This document shows, piece by piece, positions 50,114 to 58,890 of a stretch of 64,000 bases of DNA. The translations under genes and the position numbers were made by a program. Below the pieces are notes generated by a model that saw only the letters and a list, made by a program, of their open reading frames with translations, was not told where the DNA came from and searched no databases. Source of the stretch: Chimaeribacter coloradensis (GTDB taxonomy: Bacteria; Pseudomonadota; Gammaproteobacteria; Enterobacterales; Enterobacteriaceae); NCBI RefSeq assembly GCF_002858715.1, contig NZ_PJZH01000004.1, positions 186,001 to 250,000 of the forward strand, written 5' to 3'. Position 1 is the first letter of the stretch. Each line of letters starts with the position of its first letter.

Positions 50114-51409
50114 ATGACTGCACACACTCTCCCTGTCCGTGCCCCGGCACATACCAAATGGCTGCAAATGGCACTCGGCCTGATCTGTATGGCGGCGATT
50201 TCCAGCCCGCAATATGTCTGGACGTTACTCACCAAGCCGCTGGCCGCCTCCCTGCATGTGCCGCTGGCGGAACTTCAGGTGACCTTCTCGCTGCTGATTA
50301 TCCTCCAGACCTTCTTCTCGCCGTTCCAGGGGAAACTGATCGACCGCTTCGGCCCGCGGCTGCTGATCTCCCTCGGCACGCTGCTGGCGGGGTTCAGCTG
50401 GGTGCTGACCTCCCAGGTCGCCAGTCTGCCGATGCTCTACCTGGTCTATGGCGGCATGGGCGGCCTCGGCACCGGCATTGTTTATGTGGGCGTGGTGGGG
50501 CTGATGGTGCGCTGGTTCCCGAAACAGCGCGGCTTTGCCGCCGGGATGGTGGCGGCCGGGTACGGCATGGGCGCCATCGTGACGACCTTCCCTATCTCCG
50601 CCTCGCTGGCCGCCTACGGGCTGAGCCACACCCTGTGGCTGTTCGGGCTGATCTTTGCCGCCATCGGCTTTGTTGCCAGCCAGGGGCTGCGGGTGCCGCC
50701 GGCAGAGGGGACAGAAAGCGACGGCACACTTACGGGCGCGCCTTTGCAGCGCCAGTTCCGGCCCGGCGAGATGCTGCGCCAGCCGCTGTTCTGGTTGATG
50801 TTTCTCATGATGACCATGATGTCCACCTCCGGGCTGATGGTGACCTCGCAGATGGCGATTTTTGCGCAGGACTTCGGCATGACCGGCGTGACGGTGTTTG
50901 GCCTGGCGGCGCTGCCGCTGGCGATGACCATCGACCGCTTCACCAATGGGCTGACCCGCCCGCTGTGCGGCTACATCTCTGACCGCATCGGGCGTGAGAA
51001 TATGATGTTCTGGGCGTTTGCGCTGGAAGGGGTGGCGATGGCGCTCTGGCTGATGTGCCGCCATGACCCGGTGCTGTTTGTGCTGCTGTCGGGGCTGGTG
51101 TTCTTCGGCTGGGGCGAGATCTTCTCGCTGTTCCCCTCAACCCTGACGGACACCTTCGGCACCCGGCATGCCACCAGCAACTACGGCTGGCTCTATATTT
51201 CGCAGGGGGTGGGGTCGATCTTCGGCGGGCCGCTGGCGGCGATGCTTTACCAGCACAGCGGCGGCTGGGGAATTGTGTTCGGCAGTGCGATTACCCTGGA
51301 TCTGCTCACCGCGGCGCTGGCGCTCTGGGTGCTGAAGCCCTGGCGCGCCCGGTTCCTGCACCAGCAGTCCCCGGCCTTCAGCCCGCAGGCTGTCACCCCG
51401 GCACACTGA
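50114..51409 (+). CDS. MFS transporter, OFA (oxalate/formate antiporter-like) family
   Basis: 431 residues from the ATG at 50114 (AAGGAA upstream); a longer frame from 49949 is non-homologous. QYVWTLLTKPLAASLHVPLAELQVTFSLLI and GGLGTGIVYVGVVGLMVRWFPKQRGFAAGMVAAGYGMGA match the OFA family. Twelve helices. Cargo unknown; a monocarboxylate is likely. No oxalate catabolic gene lies nearby. Confidence 0.88.
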   Translation: MTAHTLPVRAPAHTKWLQMALGLICMAAISSPQYVWTLLTKPLAASLHVPLAELQVTFSLLIILQTFFSPFQGKLIDRFGPRLLISLGTLLAGFSWVLTSQVASLPMLYLVYGGMGGLGTGIVYVGVVGLMVRWFPKQRGFAAGMVAAGYGMGAIVTTFPISASLAAYGLSHTLWLFGLIFAAIGFVASQGLRVPPAEGTESDGTLTGAPLQRQFRPGEMLRQPLFWLMFLMMTMMSTSGLMVTSQMAIFAQDFGMTGVTVFGLAALPLAMTIDRFTNGLTRPLCGYISDRIGRENMMFWAFALEGVAMALWLMCRHDPVLFVLLSGLVFFGWGEIFSLFPSTLTDTFGTRHATSNYGWLYISQGVGSIFGGPLAAMLYQHSGGWGIVFGSAITLDLLTAALALWVLKPWRARFLHQQSPAFSPQAVTPAH

Positions 51410-51415
51410 CCTTCC

Positions 51416-51437
51416 GGCCGGACACGCCTGTCCGGCC
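51416..51437. terminator. Hairpin between converging OFA and MBL genes
   Basis: GGCCGGACA pairs with TGTCCGGCC around CGCC, 7 bases after the transporter stop. The T tract is poor (CGTTCC), so strength is uncertain. Confidence 0.5.
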
Positions 51438-51448
51438 CGTTCCCCCCG

Positions 51449-52255
51449 TTAACTCAGCCGTTCAAGATAACGTTTCACCGCCTGCGCGACCACGCGCTTG
51501 CCGCCCTGCCGGATCTGCTGGCCGGGGAAGGCACCGTACATCCGGTCGAAGGCGAGCGTATCCAGCCGTACGCCGATATGGCGCACATCACTTGCGCCCA
51601 GCGGCAGCAGGTTGGGGTAACTCCACATAAAGGAGAGGTGCGTGCTGTCCGGGGTAATCTGCAGGGTGTCCCCGACCAGCACCACACCGGTGCGGTCGTG
51701 CGTGCCGTTCCAGTGCAACACCGTGGCGCCGGGGAAGTGGCCGCCCAGGCAGGCGAGCTGGACGCCGGGCACCAGATCCAGCGACTCCCCTTTCCAGAAA
51801 TGGATGGCCGGGGAGGGGCGCACCACCCACGAACGATCGGCCGCGTGCAGGTGGATCGGCACATTGCCGAACGCCGCGCTCCAGTCCTGCATCCGCGTGT
51901 AGTAGTGGGGGTGGGAGACGGCGATGTGCGCCAGCCCGCCGAGGCTCTGCACCAGCGCTTTGGTGGCGTCGTCGAGCAGGGCGGTGCAGTCCCAGAGGAT
52001 GTTGCCGTGCGGGGTTTGCAGCAAAAAGGCGCGCTGGCCGATGCCCAGTTCCGGCGTCGGGTGCAGGCTGAACAGCCCCGGCTCATGGAGCTGCCAGGCG
52101 TGGCTGTAGTGGCGGTCAATCTGCTCTGCGGTCGTCCATTTTTGCCCCTCAAACGGTACCCACTGGCGTTCATCATCACAAATCGGGCAGTGCGCGGGGG
52201 CGGCGGCGACCGGCGGGTAAGCGGTGCCGCACGTCGAACATACATAAATGGTCAT
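51449..52255 (-). CDS. MBL-fold protein with N-terminal zinc-ribbon and altered metal site
   Basis: 268 residues. The start YVCSTCGTAYPP then HCPICDDERQWVP makes a CxxC-x(n)-CxxC rubredoxin-like knuckle. A metallo-beta-lactamase fold follows. Where active enzymes have HxHxDH it reads SHPHYYTRMQDW, so the Asp-His of the second metal is missing or moved. GGHFPGATVLHW and VGDTLQ keep other ligands. It may bind one metal only or use a different chemistry. It stands alone and converges with the OFA transporter. Confidence 0.8.
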   Translation of the reverse strand: MTIYVCSTCGTAYPPVAAAPAHCPICDDERQWVPFEGQKWTTAEQIDRHYSHAWQLHEPGLFSLHPTPELGIGQRAFLLQTPHGNILWDCTALLDDATKALVQSLGGLAHIAVSHPHYYTRMQDWSAAFGNVPIHLHAADRSWVVRPSPAIHFWKGESLDLVPGVQLACLGGHFPGATVLHWNGTHDRTGVVLVGDTLQITPDSTHLSFMWSYPNLLPLGASDVRHIGVRLDTLAFDRMYGAFPGQQIRQGGKRVVAQAVKRYLERLS

Positions 52256-52583
52256 GAGTCATTTCCTGTCATCACGCGCCGGTCAGGGGCAATCTCCGGC
52301 CCACATAGCGCAGCGTCAGCACCCACCCTGCGCCTGTGCGCGGGAGGTGCCACCACTGATAAGGATAGTTGATGATTCCCCATGCGCCTGTTATTGCCGT
52401 GATTCCTGCTGCCGGGATCGGCCGGGCGGGCCTGCCGCCCCGGTGAATACCCTTTTTGTTTGTGTGTCTACGCCGGTATACTCTTTGCGCCCGGCTGACC
52501 GGGCGAGAGCCGCAGGCGGCAGAGGCGTTGCGCGCATGTCCGCCTTTCTGATGCACATGGTCGTGTTTCTGGAGTAACTGATT
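52256..52583. other. Gap upstream of the MBL-fold gene and the small ORF, no gene seen
   Basis: 328 bases between divergent genes. GGAGTAACTGATT precedes the GTG at 52584. Both promoters should be here; none is certain by eye. Confidence 0.4.
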
Positions 52584-52802
52584 GTGAACAATGAAGAGAG
52601 AGATAATATTTTAGACCGCCTGGAGCAGGTGCTGATCAACAGCCGGCTGGGCACGGAAGAGCAGGTCGCCGTGGTGATGCTGCTGGCCTTTAACCTGCTG
52701 GCCGCCAGCCGGGCCAACGCCGTCAGCCTGGCGCTGTCTGACGGGCGCACCCTGTCCGTGAAGCTGGAAAACCCCAACGGCACCCCGCTGCTGACCCACT
52801 GA
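52584..52802 (+). CDS. 72-residue protein of unknown function
   Basis: A small frame opened by GTG with GGAG 9-10 bases ahead. The sequence reads NNEERDNILDRLEQVLINS, then a hydrophobic helix VAVVMLLAFNLLAASRANAV, then a strand-like VSLALSDGRTLSVKLEN. Codon use matches the neighbours. The middle helix is amphipathic enough to be soluble or peripheral. I do not recognise the family. It converges with catA. Confidence 0.55.
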   Translation: MNNEERDNILDRLEQVLINSRLGTEEQVAVVMLLAFNLLAASRANAVSLALSDGRTLSVKLENPNGTPLLTH

Positions 52803-52826
52803 TCCCCCGCGTTACCACCGGCTTTC

Positions 52827-52849
52827 CACGGGCAGGCGCACTGCCCGTG
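52827..52849. terminator. Hairpin between the small ORF and catA
   Basis: CACGGGCAG pairs with CTGCCCGTG around GCGCA in the gap between the two converging genes. The T tract is short (TTCAT), so it is a possible weak two-way terminator. Confidence 0.45.
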
Positions 52850-52883
52850 TTCATAACATGTCCAATACTTCACCCGCCACGGG

Positions 52884-53813
52884 TTACGCCTGCAGCGCCC
52901 GCAGGCGGTGGATGCGCTGCTCCTCCTGCGGCTGGGCCGCCGGGGCCAGCACGAAATCAAAGGCAATCTCGGTATGCGGATGGGGCAGGTCGCGCCGGGC
53001 GCTGATCTGCGGGTCCGTCACCTCGACCGGGTCAGCGATCAGCTCATCGCGCGTGGCGAAGGCGAAATCGTCCCACAAGTACTGGTCGCCGTTGAGGTTG
53101 ATCTGGGTGGTGAGGTGTTTGTGGCCGGGCGCGGAGATAAAGAAATGGATGTGTGCCGGGCGGTTGCCGTGGCGGCCGAGGCGGTCGAGCAGCGCCTGGG
53201 TCGGGCCGTCCGGCGGGCAGCCGTAGCCGGAGGGCACAATACTGCGCACGGCGTAACGGCCTTCAGCGTCGGTTTTCACCCGGCGGCGCAGGTTGTACTC
53301 GCTCTGGGATTGGTCAAAGAATGAGTAGTTGCCGAGCGTGTTGGCGTGCCAGATGTCGACAACCGCCCCCGCCAGCGGTGTGCCGCCCGTGTCTTTCACC
53401 TGGCCGTGCAGCCACATCACCCGCCCCTGATCCCGGCCGTCATCCATGCGGGCGTAGCCGTCACTCAGCGGTGCATTTGCCACATACAGCGGCCCCTCAA
53501 TGGTGCGCGGGGTGCCGCCGCCGAAGCCCGCCTCCGCCTCGCGCGCATCTTCCCGCAGGTCGAGGTAGTGCTCCAGCCCGAGGCCCGCCGCCAGCAAGGC
53601 GGCCTCCTGACGCCCGCCCAGGGTGTGCAGGTAGTTGGCGGCCTGCCAGAACTCCTCCGGCGTAATATCAAACTCATCAATCAGGTGACAAATATCACTG
53701 ACCAGCCGGTGCATTATTTTTTTAAAGCGGACATCCCCGCCTTCGCTATGAAGCCCGCTGCTGATCTCAAGTAATTTTTTTACGTCTTCACGTTGGCTGA
53801 ATGGTGTTGTCAT
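52884..53813 (-). CDS. catA: Catechol 1,2-dioxygenase
   Basis: 309 residues from the ATG at 53813, which has GAGGG upstream; a longer frame adds unrelated residues. It splits the catechol ring between the hydroxyls to give cis,cis-muconate. The iron ligands are visible: Tyr in HANTLGNYSFFD, Tyr in PSGYGCPP, and both His in RPAHIHFF. The N-terminal helical dimer domain (~1-100) is typical. It is the last gene of the catechol operon although it does the first step. Confidence 0.96.
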   Translation of the reverse strand: MTTPFSQREDVKKLLEISSGLHSEGGDVRFKKIMHRLVSDICHLIDEFDITPEEFWQAANYLHTLGGRQEAALLAAGLGLEHYLDLREDAREAEAGFGGGTPRTIEGPLYVANAPLSDGYARMDDGRDQGRVMWLHGQVKDTGGTPLAGAVVDIWHANTLGNYSFFDQSQSEYNLRRRVKTDAEGRYAVRSIVPSGYGCPPDGPTQALLDRLGRHGNRPAHIHFFISAPGHKHLTTQINLNGDQYLWDDFAFATRDELIADPVEVTDPQISARRDLPHPHTEIAFDFVLAPAAQPQEEQRIHRLRALQA

Positions 53814-53904
53814 GTTATCGCCCTCATTGCAGTGTAGGGGGTGGTCAGGGTAGACAGCGGCAGGGCGGTGTAAAAACACCGCCCGGTATAGCCTGTTTTT
53901 TTTA

Positions 53905-54195
53905 TTAACGGTCGTCGTTATGAATACTGGAAGGGTGGCGGCACAGCGGTGCCACACTGATGGTCATGTACGGGTAAAGCGGCAGCCCATTCAACAGGTT
54001 ATGCAGCTCTTCGTTACTCTCCACATCGAAAATACTGACATTGGCGTAACTGCCCGCCACGCGCCAGATATGCCGCCATTTCCCCTGCGCCTGTAATTTC
54101 TGGGAATAGGCTTTCTCGTCCGCTTTTATTTTATCTGCCACGTCTTTCGGCATATCCAGCGGGATATTCACGGTCATCTCAACTTTAAATAACAT
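53905..54195 (-). CDS. catC: Muconolactone delta-isomerase
   Basis: 96 residues, the standard size. MLFKVEMTVNIPLDMP at the start, KWRHIWRVAGSYANVSIFDVESNEELHNLL in the core and LPLYPYMTISVAPLCRHPSS near the end are the family pattern. It moves the double bond of muconolactone to give beta-ketoadipate enol-lactone. AGGAG precedes the start. It lies between catB and catA. Confidence 0.96.
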   Translation of the reverse strand: MLFKVEMTVNIPLDMPKDVADKIKADEKAYSQKLQAQGKWRHIWRVAGSYANVSIFDVESNEELHNLLNGLPLYPYMTISVAPLCRHPSSIHNDDR

Positions 54196-54216
54196 GCGGT
54201 GACTCCTGTGTAAGAT

Positions 54217-55332
54217 CTATTTGCGCTGGTAGAAACGGAATTTATCGTCGTCCAGCGTAATGCCTAATCCCGGGCCTTGCGGCAGGGTGACCTGGCCGCC
54301 CTGGAATCGCGGCGGGTCGGCGATAATGTCATCTTTGAGTAACAGCGGGCCGAACATCTCGGTGCCCCAGCCGAGCGGCAGGGTAGACCAGGCGTGCAGC
54401 GAGGCGACGGTGCCGAGCGTGCCTTCCAGCATGGTGCCGCCGTAGAGCGCGATGCCCGCCGCCTGCGCCACATGGGCCAGCTTCAGCGCCTGCGCCGGGC
54501 CGCCCGCTTTGGCGATCTTCAGCGCATAGGCCCCGGTAAACCCGGCGGCCGCCAGCGCGTAGCCGTCGTGGGCGTCCGCCACCGCCTCATCCGCCAGCAC
54601 CGGCAACACAAAGCGTTGGCTGAGGCTGACCAGCGCCGCGCGGTCCCACAGCGCCACCGGCTGCTCCACCAGGTCGATGCCGATCGCCTGCAAGGCGGCC
54701 ATGCCGCGCACCGCTGTCACCGCATCCCACGCCTGATTGACGTCCACCCGGATGCTGACGCCCTCACCCAGCCCCTCTTTGATTGCCTGGGTGTGGCGCA
54801 GATCCTCAGCCAGGCTTTTCGCCCCGATCTTCAGCTTAAACGCCTGATGGCGGCCCTCAGCCAGCAGCCGTTTGCCCTCGTCGATATCGCGCGCCGTGTC
54901 GCCGCTGGCGAGCGTCCAGAGTACCGGCAGCGACGGGGCGAGCGCCCCGCCGAGCAGGGTGCTGACCGGCACGCCGAGGCGCTTGCCCTGGAGATCGAGC
55001 AGGGCGGTCTCCAGCGCAGATTTGGCAAAGCTGTTGCCCTTGACCGGCAGGTTCATCGCCGCCGCCAGTGAGGCGGGGCCATCAAAGCGTTTGCCGCACA
55101 GCGCCGGGGCGAGGTAGGTATCAATGGCGGATTTGATGCCCTCCGGGCTTTCCGGGCCGTAACTCAGGCCGCCGATGGTGGTGGCTTCGCCCCAGCCGAC
55201 GGCACCGTCGCTGTCGGTCATTTTCACGATGGTCAGGGTCTGGCAGCCCATCGTTGCCATCGACAGTTTGTGCGGGCGGATGGTGGGGATATCCACCAGC
55301 CAGCTCTCAATACGTGCGATTTGAATACTCAT
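54217..55332 (-). CDS. catB: Muconate cycloisomerase
   Basis: 371 residues from the ATG at 55332 (AAGGAG upstream); the longer frame runs inside pcaD. It closes cis,cis-muconate to muconolactone. Enolase-superfamily marks: QAFKLKIGAKS (the KxK lysine), IRVDVNQAWD, IDLVEQPV and VLADEAVAD for the metal-binding acids. The start IARIESWLVDIPTIRPHKLSM is typical. It overlaps the end of pcaD by 26 bases, so the two are coupled. Confidence 0.96.
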   Translation of the reverse strand: MSIQIARIESWLVDIPTIRPHKLSMATMGCQTLTIVKMTDSDGAVGWGEATTIGGLSYGPESPEGIKSAIDTYLAPALCGKRFDGPASLAAAMNLPVKGNSFAKSALETALLDLQGKRLGVPVSTLLGGALAPSLPVLWTLASGDTARDIDEGKRLLAEGRHQAFKLKIGAKSLAEDLRHTQAIKEGLGEGVSIRVDVNQAWDAVTAVRGMAALQAIGIDLVEQPVALWDRAALVSLSQRFVLPVLADEAVADAHDGYALAAAGFTGAYALKIAKAGGPAQALKLAHVAQAAGIALYGGTMLEGTLGTVASLHAWSTLPLGWGTEMFGPLLLKDDIIADPPRFQGGQVTLPQGPGLGITLDDDKFRFYQRK

Positions 55333-56098
55333 CGGCGGCTCCTTGTCGCTGTAAAAAGTGCAGCAGGCGGGCGGTAAACGCCTCCGGCACGGCAATGTTG
55401 CTGAGGTGTGAGGCGGGCAGAATGTGCAGTTCCGCGTCCGGCGCGTGGCGCACGATCTCTGTGGCGTCCTGCACGGTGGTGACCGGGTCATCCTGCCCGG
55501 CCAGTACCAGCATCGGGCGCACCATCGCGGGCAGTGCACTGCGCAGGTCAGCCGCGGCCAGCGCCCCGCAGCAGGCGGCGTAGCCTTCCGCGTCTGCCGC
55601 GGCCAGGGCGGACGCCAGCGCGTTGACCTGATCCGGGTGGCGCTGGATAAAGGCCGCGCTGAACCAGCGGGCGGGCGAGGCTTCGGCCACCGGCTTCAGC
55701 CCCTGCGTGCGCACGGTCTCAGCCCTGGCCTGCCACCCCTCACGGCTGCCGATGCGCGCCGCCGTATTGGCGACGGCAAAGGCGTGGAAGCGCGACGGCG
55801 CATAGCGGTTCAGCCACATCCCGGTCAGCCCGCCCATTGAGATGCCGCAGAAGTAAGCCCGCTCCACGCCCACGTGATTCAGCAGGGCGATCACATCGTC
55901 GCCCAGTTGCGCCAGCGTCAGCGGCTCTGCGGGCAGCGGCGTTGCGCCGTGGCCGCGCTGGTTATAGCGCAACACGCGGAAATGGGCGGTCAGCGCCGCC
56001 ATCTGCGGCTGCCACAGGCTGTAGGTGGTGCCGAGCGAATTGGACAGCACCAGCAGCGGGGCCTGTTCCGGCCCGTCGAGGCGGTAATCGATCTCCAT
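55307..56098 (-). CDS. pcaD: 3-oxoadipate enol-lactonase
   Basis: 263 residues, alpha/beta hydrolase. LVLSNSLGTTYSLWQPQ is the oxyanion region, FCGISMGGLTG the nucleophile elbow, GQDDPVTT the acid and PASHLSNI the His. It opens the enol-lactone to 3-oxoadipate. GAGGAGAAG precedes the start. In a cat cluster the same reaction is sometimes named catD; here it groups with pcaIJF, so pcaD is used. Confidence 0.94.
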   Translation of the reverse strand: MEIDYRLDGPEQAPLLVLSNSLGTTYSLWQPQMAALTAHFRVLRYNQRGHGATPLPAEPLTLAQLGDDVIALLNHVGVERAYFCGISMGGLTGMWLNRYAPSRFHAFAVANTAARIGSREGWQARAETVRTQGLKPVAEASPARWFSAAFIQRHPDQVNALASALAAADAEGYAACCGALAAADLRSALPAMVRPMLVLAGQDDPVTTVQDATEIVRHAPDAELHILPASHLSNIAVPEAFTARLLHFLQRQGAADEYSNRTY

Positions 56099-56107
56099 CT
56101 CTTCTCC

Positions 56108-57313
56108 TCAGACCCGTTCAAGGATCAGCGCGATGCCCTGGCCCACGCCGATGCACATGGTGCACAGGGCATAGCGGCCGCGGGTGCGTTGCAGTTCATA
56201 GGCGGCGGTCATCACCAGCCGCGCGCCGGAAGCGCCGAGCGGGTGGCCGAGCGCAATCGCCCCGCCGTGCGGGTTAACGTGCGGGGCGTCATCCGGCAGC
56301 CCCAGTTCGCGGGTCACCGCCAGCGCCTGCGCGGCAAACGCCTCATTCAGCTCGATCACGTCCATCTGATCCAGGGTCAGCCCAGCGATGCGCAACACTT
56401 TACGCACCGCTGAAATCGGGCCGACGCCCATGATGTCCGGCTCCAGCCCGGTAACGGCGCTGGCGACAACCCGCGCCAGCGGCGTCAGGCCGTTGCGCTG
56501 TGCGCCCTGTTCGCTGGCCAGCAGCAGGGCGCAGGCACCGTCATTCAAACCGGAGGCGTTGCCGGCGGTGACAGTGCCCTGGGCATTCACCACCGGTTTC
56601 AGTTTCGCCAGTGCCTCGCGCGAGGTGGCACGCGGGTGCTCATCCTGCTCAACCCGCAGCGGGTCGCCGCGTTTTTGCGGAAGGGTCACCGGCATCAGCT
56701 CACGGGCAAACACGCCGCTCTCCTGCGCCGCTGCCGCACGCTGCTGGCTGCGCAACGCGAAGGCATCCTGATCCTCGCGGCTGATGCCGAACCGCGCCGC
56801 GACGTTCTCCGCGGTGTGCGGCATCGACGCCACGCCGTACAGCGCTTCCATTTTCGGGTTGATGAAGCGCCAGCCCATAGTGGTGTCCTCCAGCCGCATG
56901 GCGCGGCTGAAGGCGCTCTCCGCCTTGCCCATCACAAAGGGCGCACGGGACATGCTCTCCACGCCCCCGGCCAGCAGCAGATTGCCCTCGCCGGTTTTGA
57001 TGGCGCGTGCCGCCATCGCCACGGCGTCGAGGCTGGAGCCGCACAGCCGGTTAATGGTGCTGCCCGGCACCGACACAGGCAGCCCGGCCAGCAGCAGCGC
57101 CATCCGTGCCACGTTGCGGTTATCCTCCCCCGCCTGGTTGGCGCAGCCCAGCAGCACGTCCTCAAGCTGGCCCCAGTCCACCTGCGGGTTACGCTGCATC
57201 AGCGCCTGAATCGGCAGCGCGGCCAGATCGTCGGCGCGCACGGCGGCCAGCCCGCCATTCAGGCGGCCAAAAGGGGTGCGTACCCCGTCACACAGATAAG
57301 CGGCGTTCATCAT
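56108..57313 (-). CDS. pcaF: Beta-ketoadipyl-CoA thiolase
   Basis: 401 residues. [20 protein letters not shown] carries the acyl-binding Cys; [20 protein letters not shown] the His; [21 protein letters not shown] the second Cys. It splits 3-oxoadipyl-CoA to succinyl-CoA and acetyl-CoA, the last step. It starts inside the end of pcaJ (26-base overlap). Confidence 0.96.
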   Translation of the reverse strand: MMNAAYLCDGVRTPFGRLNGGLAAVRADDLAALPIQALMQRNPQVDWGQLEDVLLGCANQAGEDNRNVARMALLLAGLPVSVPGSTINRLCGSSLDAVAMAARAIKTGEGNLLLAGGVESMSRAPFVMGKAESAFSRAMRLEDTTMGWRFINPKMEALYGVASMPHTAENVAARFGISREDQDAFALRSQQRAAAAQESGVFARELMPVTLPQKRGDPLRVEQDEHPRATSREALAKLKPVVNAQGTVTAGNASGLNDGACALLLASEQGAQRNGLTPLARVVASAVTGLEPDIMGVGPISAVRKVLRIAGLTLDQMDVIELNEAFAAQALAVTRELGLPDDAPHVNPHGGAIALGHPLGASGARLVMTAAYELQRTRGRYALCTMCIGVGQGIALILERV

Positions 57314-57986
57314 GGGCCCCGTTTTGCGTCAGGTTGAAGGTGAGGCGAACCGGCGTCACCTCCTGTAACTGCTCCGGCGTCAGGCCGCCGAAAATCTCCG
57401 TGACCACCAGCCCCTGCGGCGTGACATCCATCACCGCCAGATCGCTGTAAATACGGCTGACGCAGCCGATGCCGGTCAGCGGGTAGCTGCACTGTTCCAC
57501 AATTTTGCATTCGCCGTGGCGGGTCAGGTGCTCGGTCATGGCGAACACCTGCCGCGCGCCGATTGCCAGATCCATCGCGCCGCCCACCGCCGGGATGGCA
57601 CCGGGTTTGCCGGTGCTCCAGTTGGCCAGGTCGCCGCGTTCTGAGACCTGGTACACCCCCAGCACACAGATGTCGAGGTGGCCGCCGCGCATCATGGCGA
57701 AGGAGTCGCCGTGGTGGAAATAGCAGCCGCCGGTGAGCAGCGTGACATACTGTTTCCCGGCGTTGATCAGCGCCGGGTCCTCTTCGCCCTCTGCCGGGGC
57801 CGGCCCCATGCCGAGGATGCCGTTCTCGCTTTGCAGGAAGATCTCTTTGTCATGCGGCAGATAGTTGGCGATCTGCGTCGGCATCCCGATGCCGAGGTTG
57901 ACATAAGCCCCTTCGGGGATGTCCCGGGCGATGCGCCGCGCCAGCTGTTCGTGGGTCAGTTTTTGTTCGTGGGTCAGGGTGTCCAT
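57288..57986 (-). CDS. pcaJ: 3-oxoadipate CoA-transferase, beta subunit
   Basis: 232 residues. LGIGMPTQIANYLPHDKEIFLQSENGILGMGP has the SENG motif with the catalytic Glu that forms the CoA thioester. GAGGAG precedes the start. With PcaI it moves CoA from succinyl-CoA to 3-oxoadipate. The start has a repeated LTHEQKLTHEQ, a small in-frame duplication. Confidence 0.95.
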   Translation of the reverse strand: MDTLTHEQKLTHEQLARRIARDIPEGAYVNLGIGMPTQIANYLPHDKEIFLQSENGILGMGPAPAEGEEDPALINAGKQYVTLLTGGCYFHHGDSFAMMRGGHLDICVLGVYQVSERGDLANWSTGKPGAIPAVGGAMDLAIGARQVFAMTEHLTRHGECKIVEQCSYPLTGIGCVSRIYSDLAVMDVTPQGLVVTEIFGGLTPEQLQEVTPVRLTFNLTQNGAHDERRLSV

Positions 57987-57995
57987 GACGGCTCC

Positions 57996-58679
57996 TCAGG
58001 CGGAAAGGCGTTCAGCCGGGGCGGTGGCCACCACGCGCTGCACAAAAATGCCGGGGGTAATGACCTGTTCCGGGTCAAGCCCGCCCAGCGGCACCAGCCG
58101 GGTGACTTCGGCCAGGGTGCAGGTGGCGGCCATCGCCATGATCGGCCCGAAGTTGCGGCCGGTTTTGTCATACACCAGGTTGCCCCAGCGGTCGCCGTGG
58201 TGGGCGCGGATCAGCGCGTAATCGGCTTTCAGCGGCCGCTCAAACACATAGTGGCGGCCGTCAATTTCCCGTGTCTCTTTTCCCTCTGCCAGGGCCGTGC
58301 CGTAGCCGGTGGGAGTGAAAATGCCGCCCAGCCCGCTGCCGCCTGCCTGGATGCGCGCCGCCAGGTTCCCCTGCGGCACCAGCTCCAGCGCCAGCTCGCC
58401 GCGGCGGTAGAGCTCATCAAATACCCAGGAGTCGGACTGGCGCGGGAAGGAGCAGATCACCTTGCTTACGCAGCCCGCTTTCAGCAGCGCCGCCAGCCCG
58501 TGGTCGCCGTTACCGGCGTTGTTGCTGATCAGCGTCAGGTCGCGCGGGCGGTGGCGGGTCAGCGCCTCCAGCAGCGCGAACGGCTGCCCGGCCTGGCCGA
58601 ACCCGCCGACCATAATGGTGGCCCCGTCGGGGATGTCCGCTACCGCCTCATCGGGGGTAGGGACGCTTTTATCAATCAT
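57996..58679 (-). CDS. pcaI: 3-oxoadipate CoA-transferase, alpha subunit
   Basis: 227 residues from the ATG at 58679, preceded by AAGGAG; the longer frame lacks one. GATIMVGGFGQAGQPFALLEAL and LTLISNNAGNGDHGLAALL are the alpha-subunit pattern, followed by GSGLGGIFTPTGYGT. It is the first gene of the seven-gene catechol operon and lies just downstream of the PcaR-type sites. Confidence 0.95.
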   Translation of the reverse strand: MIDKSVPTPDEAVADIPDGATIMVGGFGQAGQPFALLEALTRHRPRDLTLISNNAGNGDHGLAALLKAGCVSKVICSFPRQSDSWVFDELYRRGELALELVPQGNLAARIQAGGSGLGGIFTPTGYGTALAEGKETREIDGRHYVFERPLKADYALIRAHHGDRWGNLVYDKTGRNFGPIMAMAATCTLAEVTRLVPLGGLDPEQVITPGIFVQRVVATAPAERLSA

Positions 58680-58764
58680 CGCTTCTCCTTGCCTGGTCAA
58701 TGGCTGCCTGTTTTTCACCCTATGCCTGCCCAACAGGTGCCGCAAGACCGAATATCAAAACAGT

Positions 58765-58793
58765 GTGCGATTATCGGACAGTTTGTTATCGGA
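58765..58793. promoter_or_regulatory. PcaR-type operator between pcaI and the IclR gene
   Basis: GTGCGATTATCGGAC at 58765-58779 reads GTCCGATAATCGCAC on the minus strand, one base away from the PcaR box GTTCGATAATCGCAC that I recall from Pseudomonas pcaIJ. A further copy of TTATCGGA lies at 58786-58793, 15 bases on. A near-palindrome plus a direct copy is the usual layout for PcaR/PcaU/PobR regulators. Confidence 0.8.
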
Positions 58794-58890
58794 GTGTTAA
58801 AACTGTGATCTGCCCAGAGAAAACCCACAGGTTGGGCTTGCCGTAACAGGGCGGGGTGGGGTATCAGGGGCCACAACCACAAGGAGCCTT

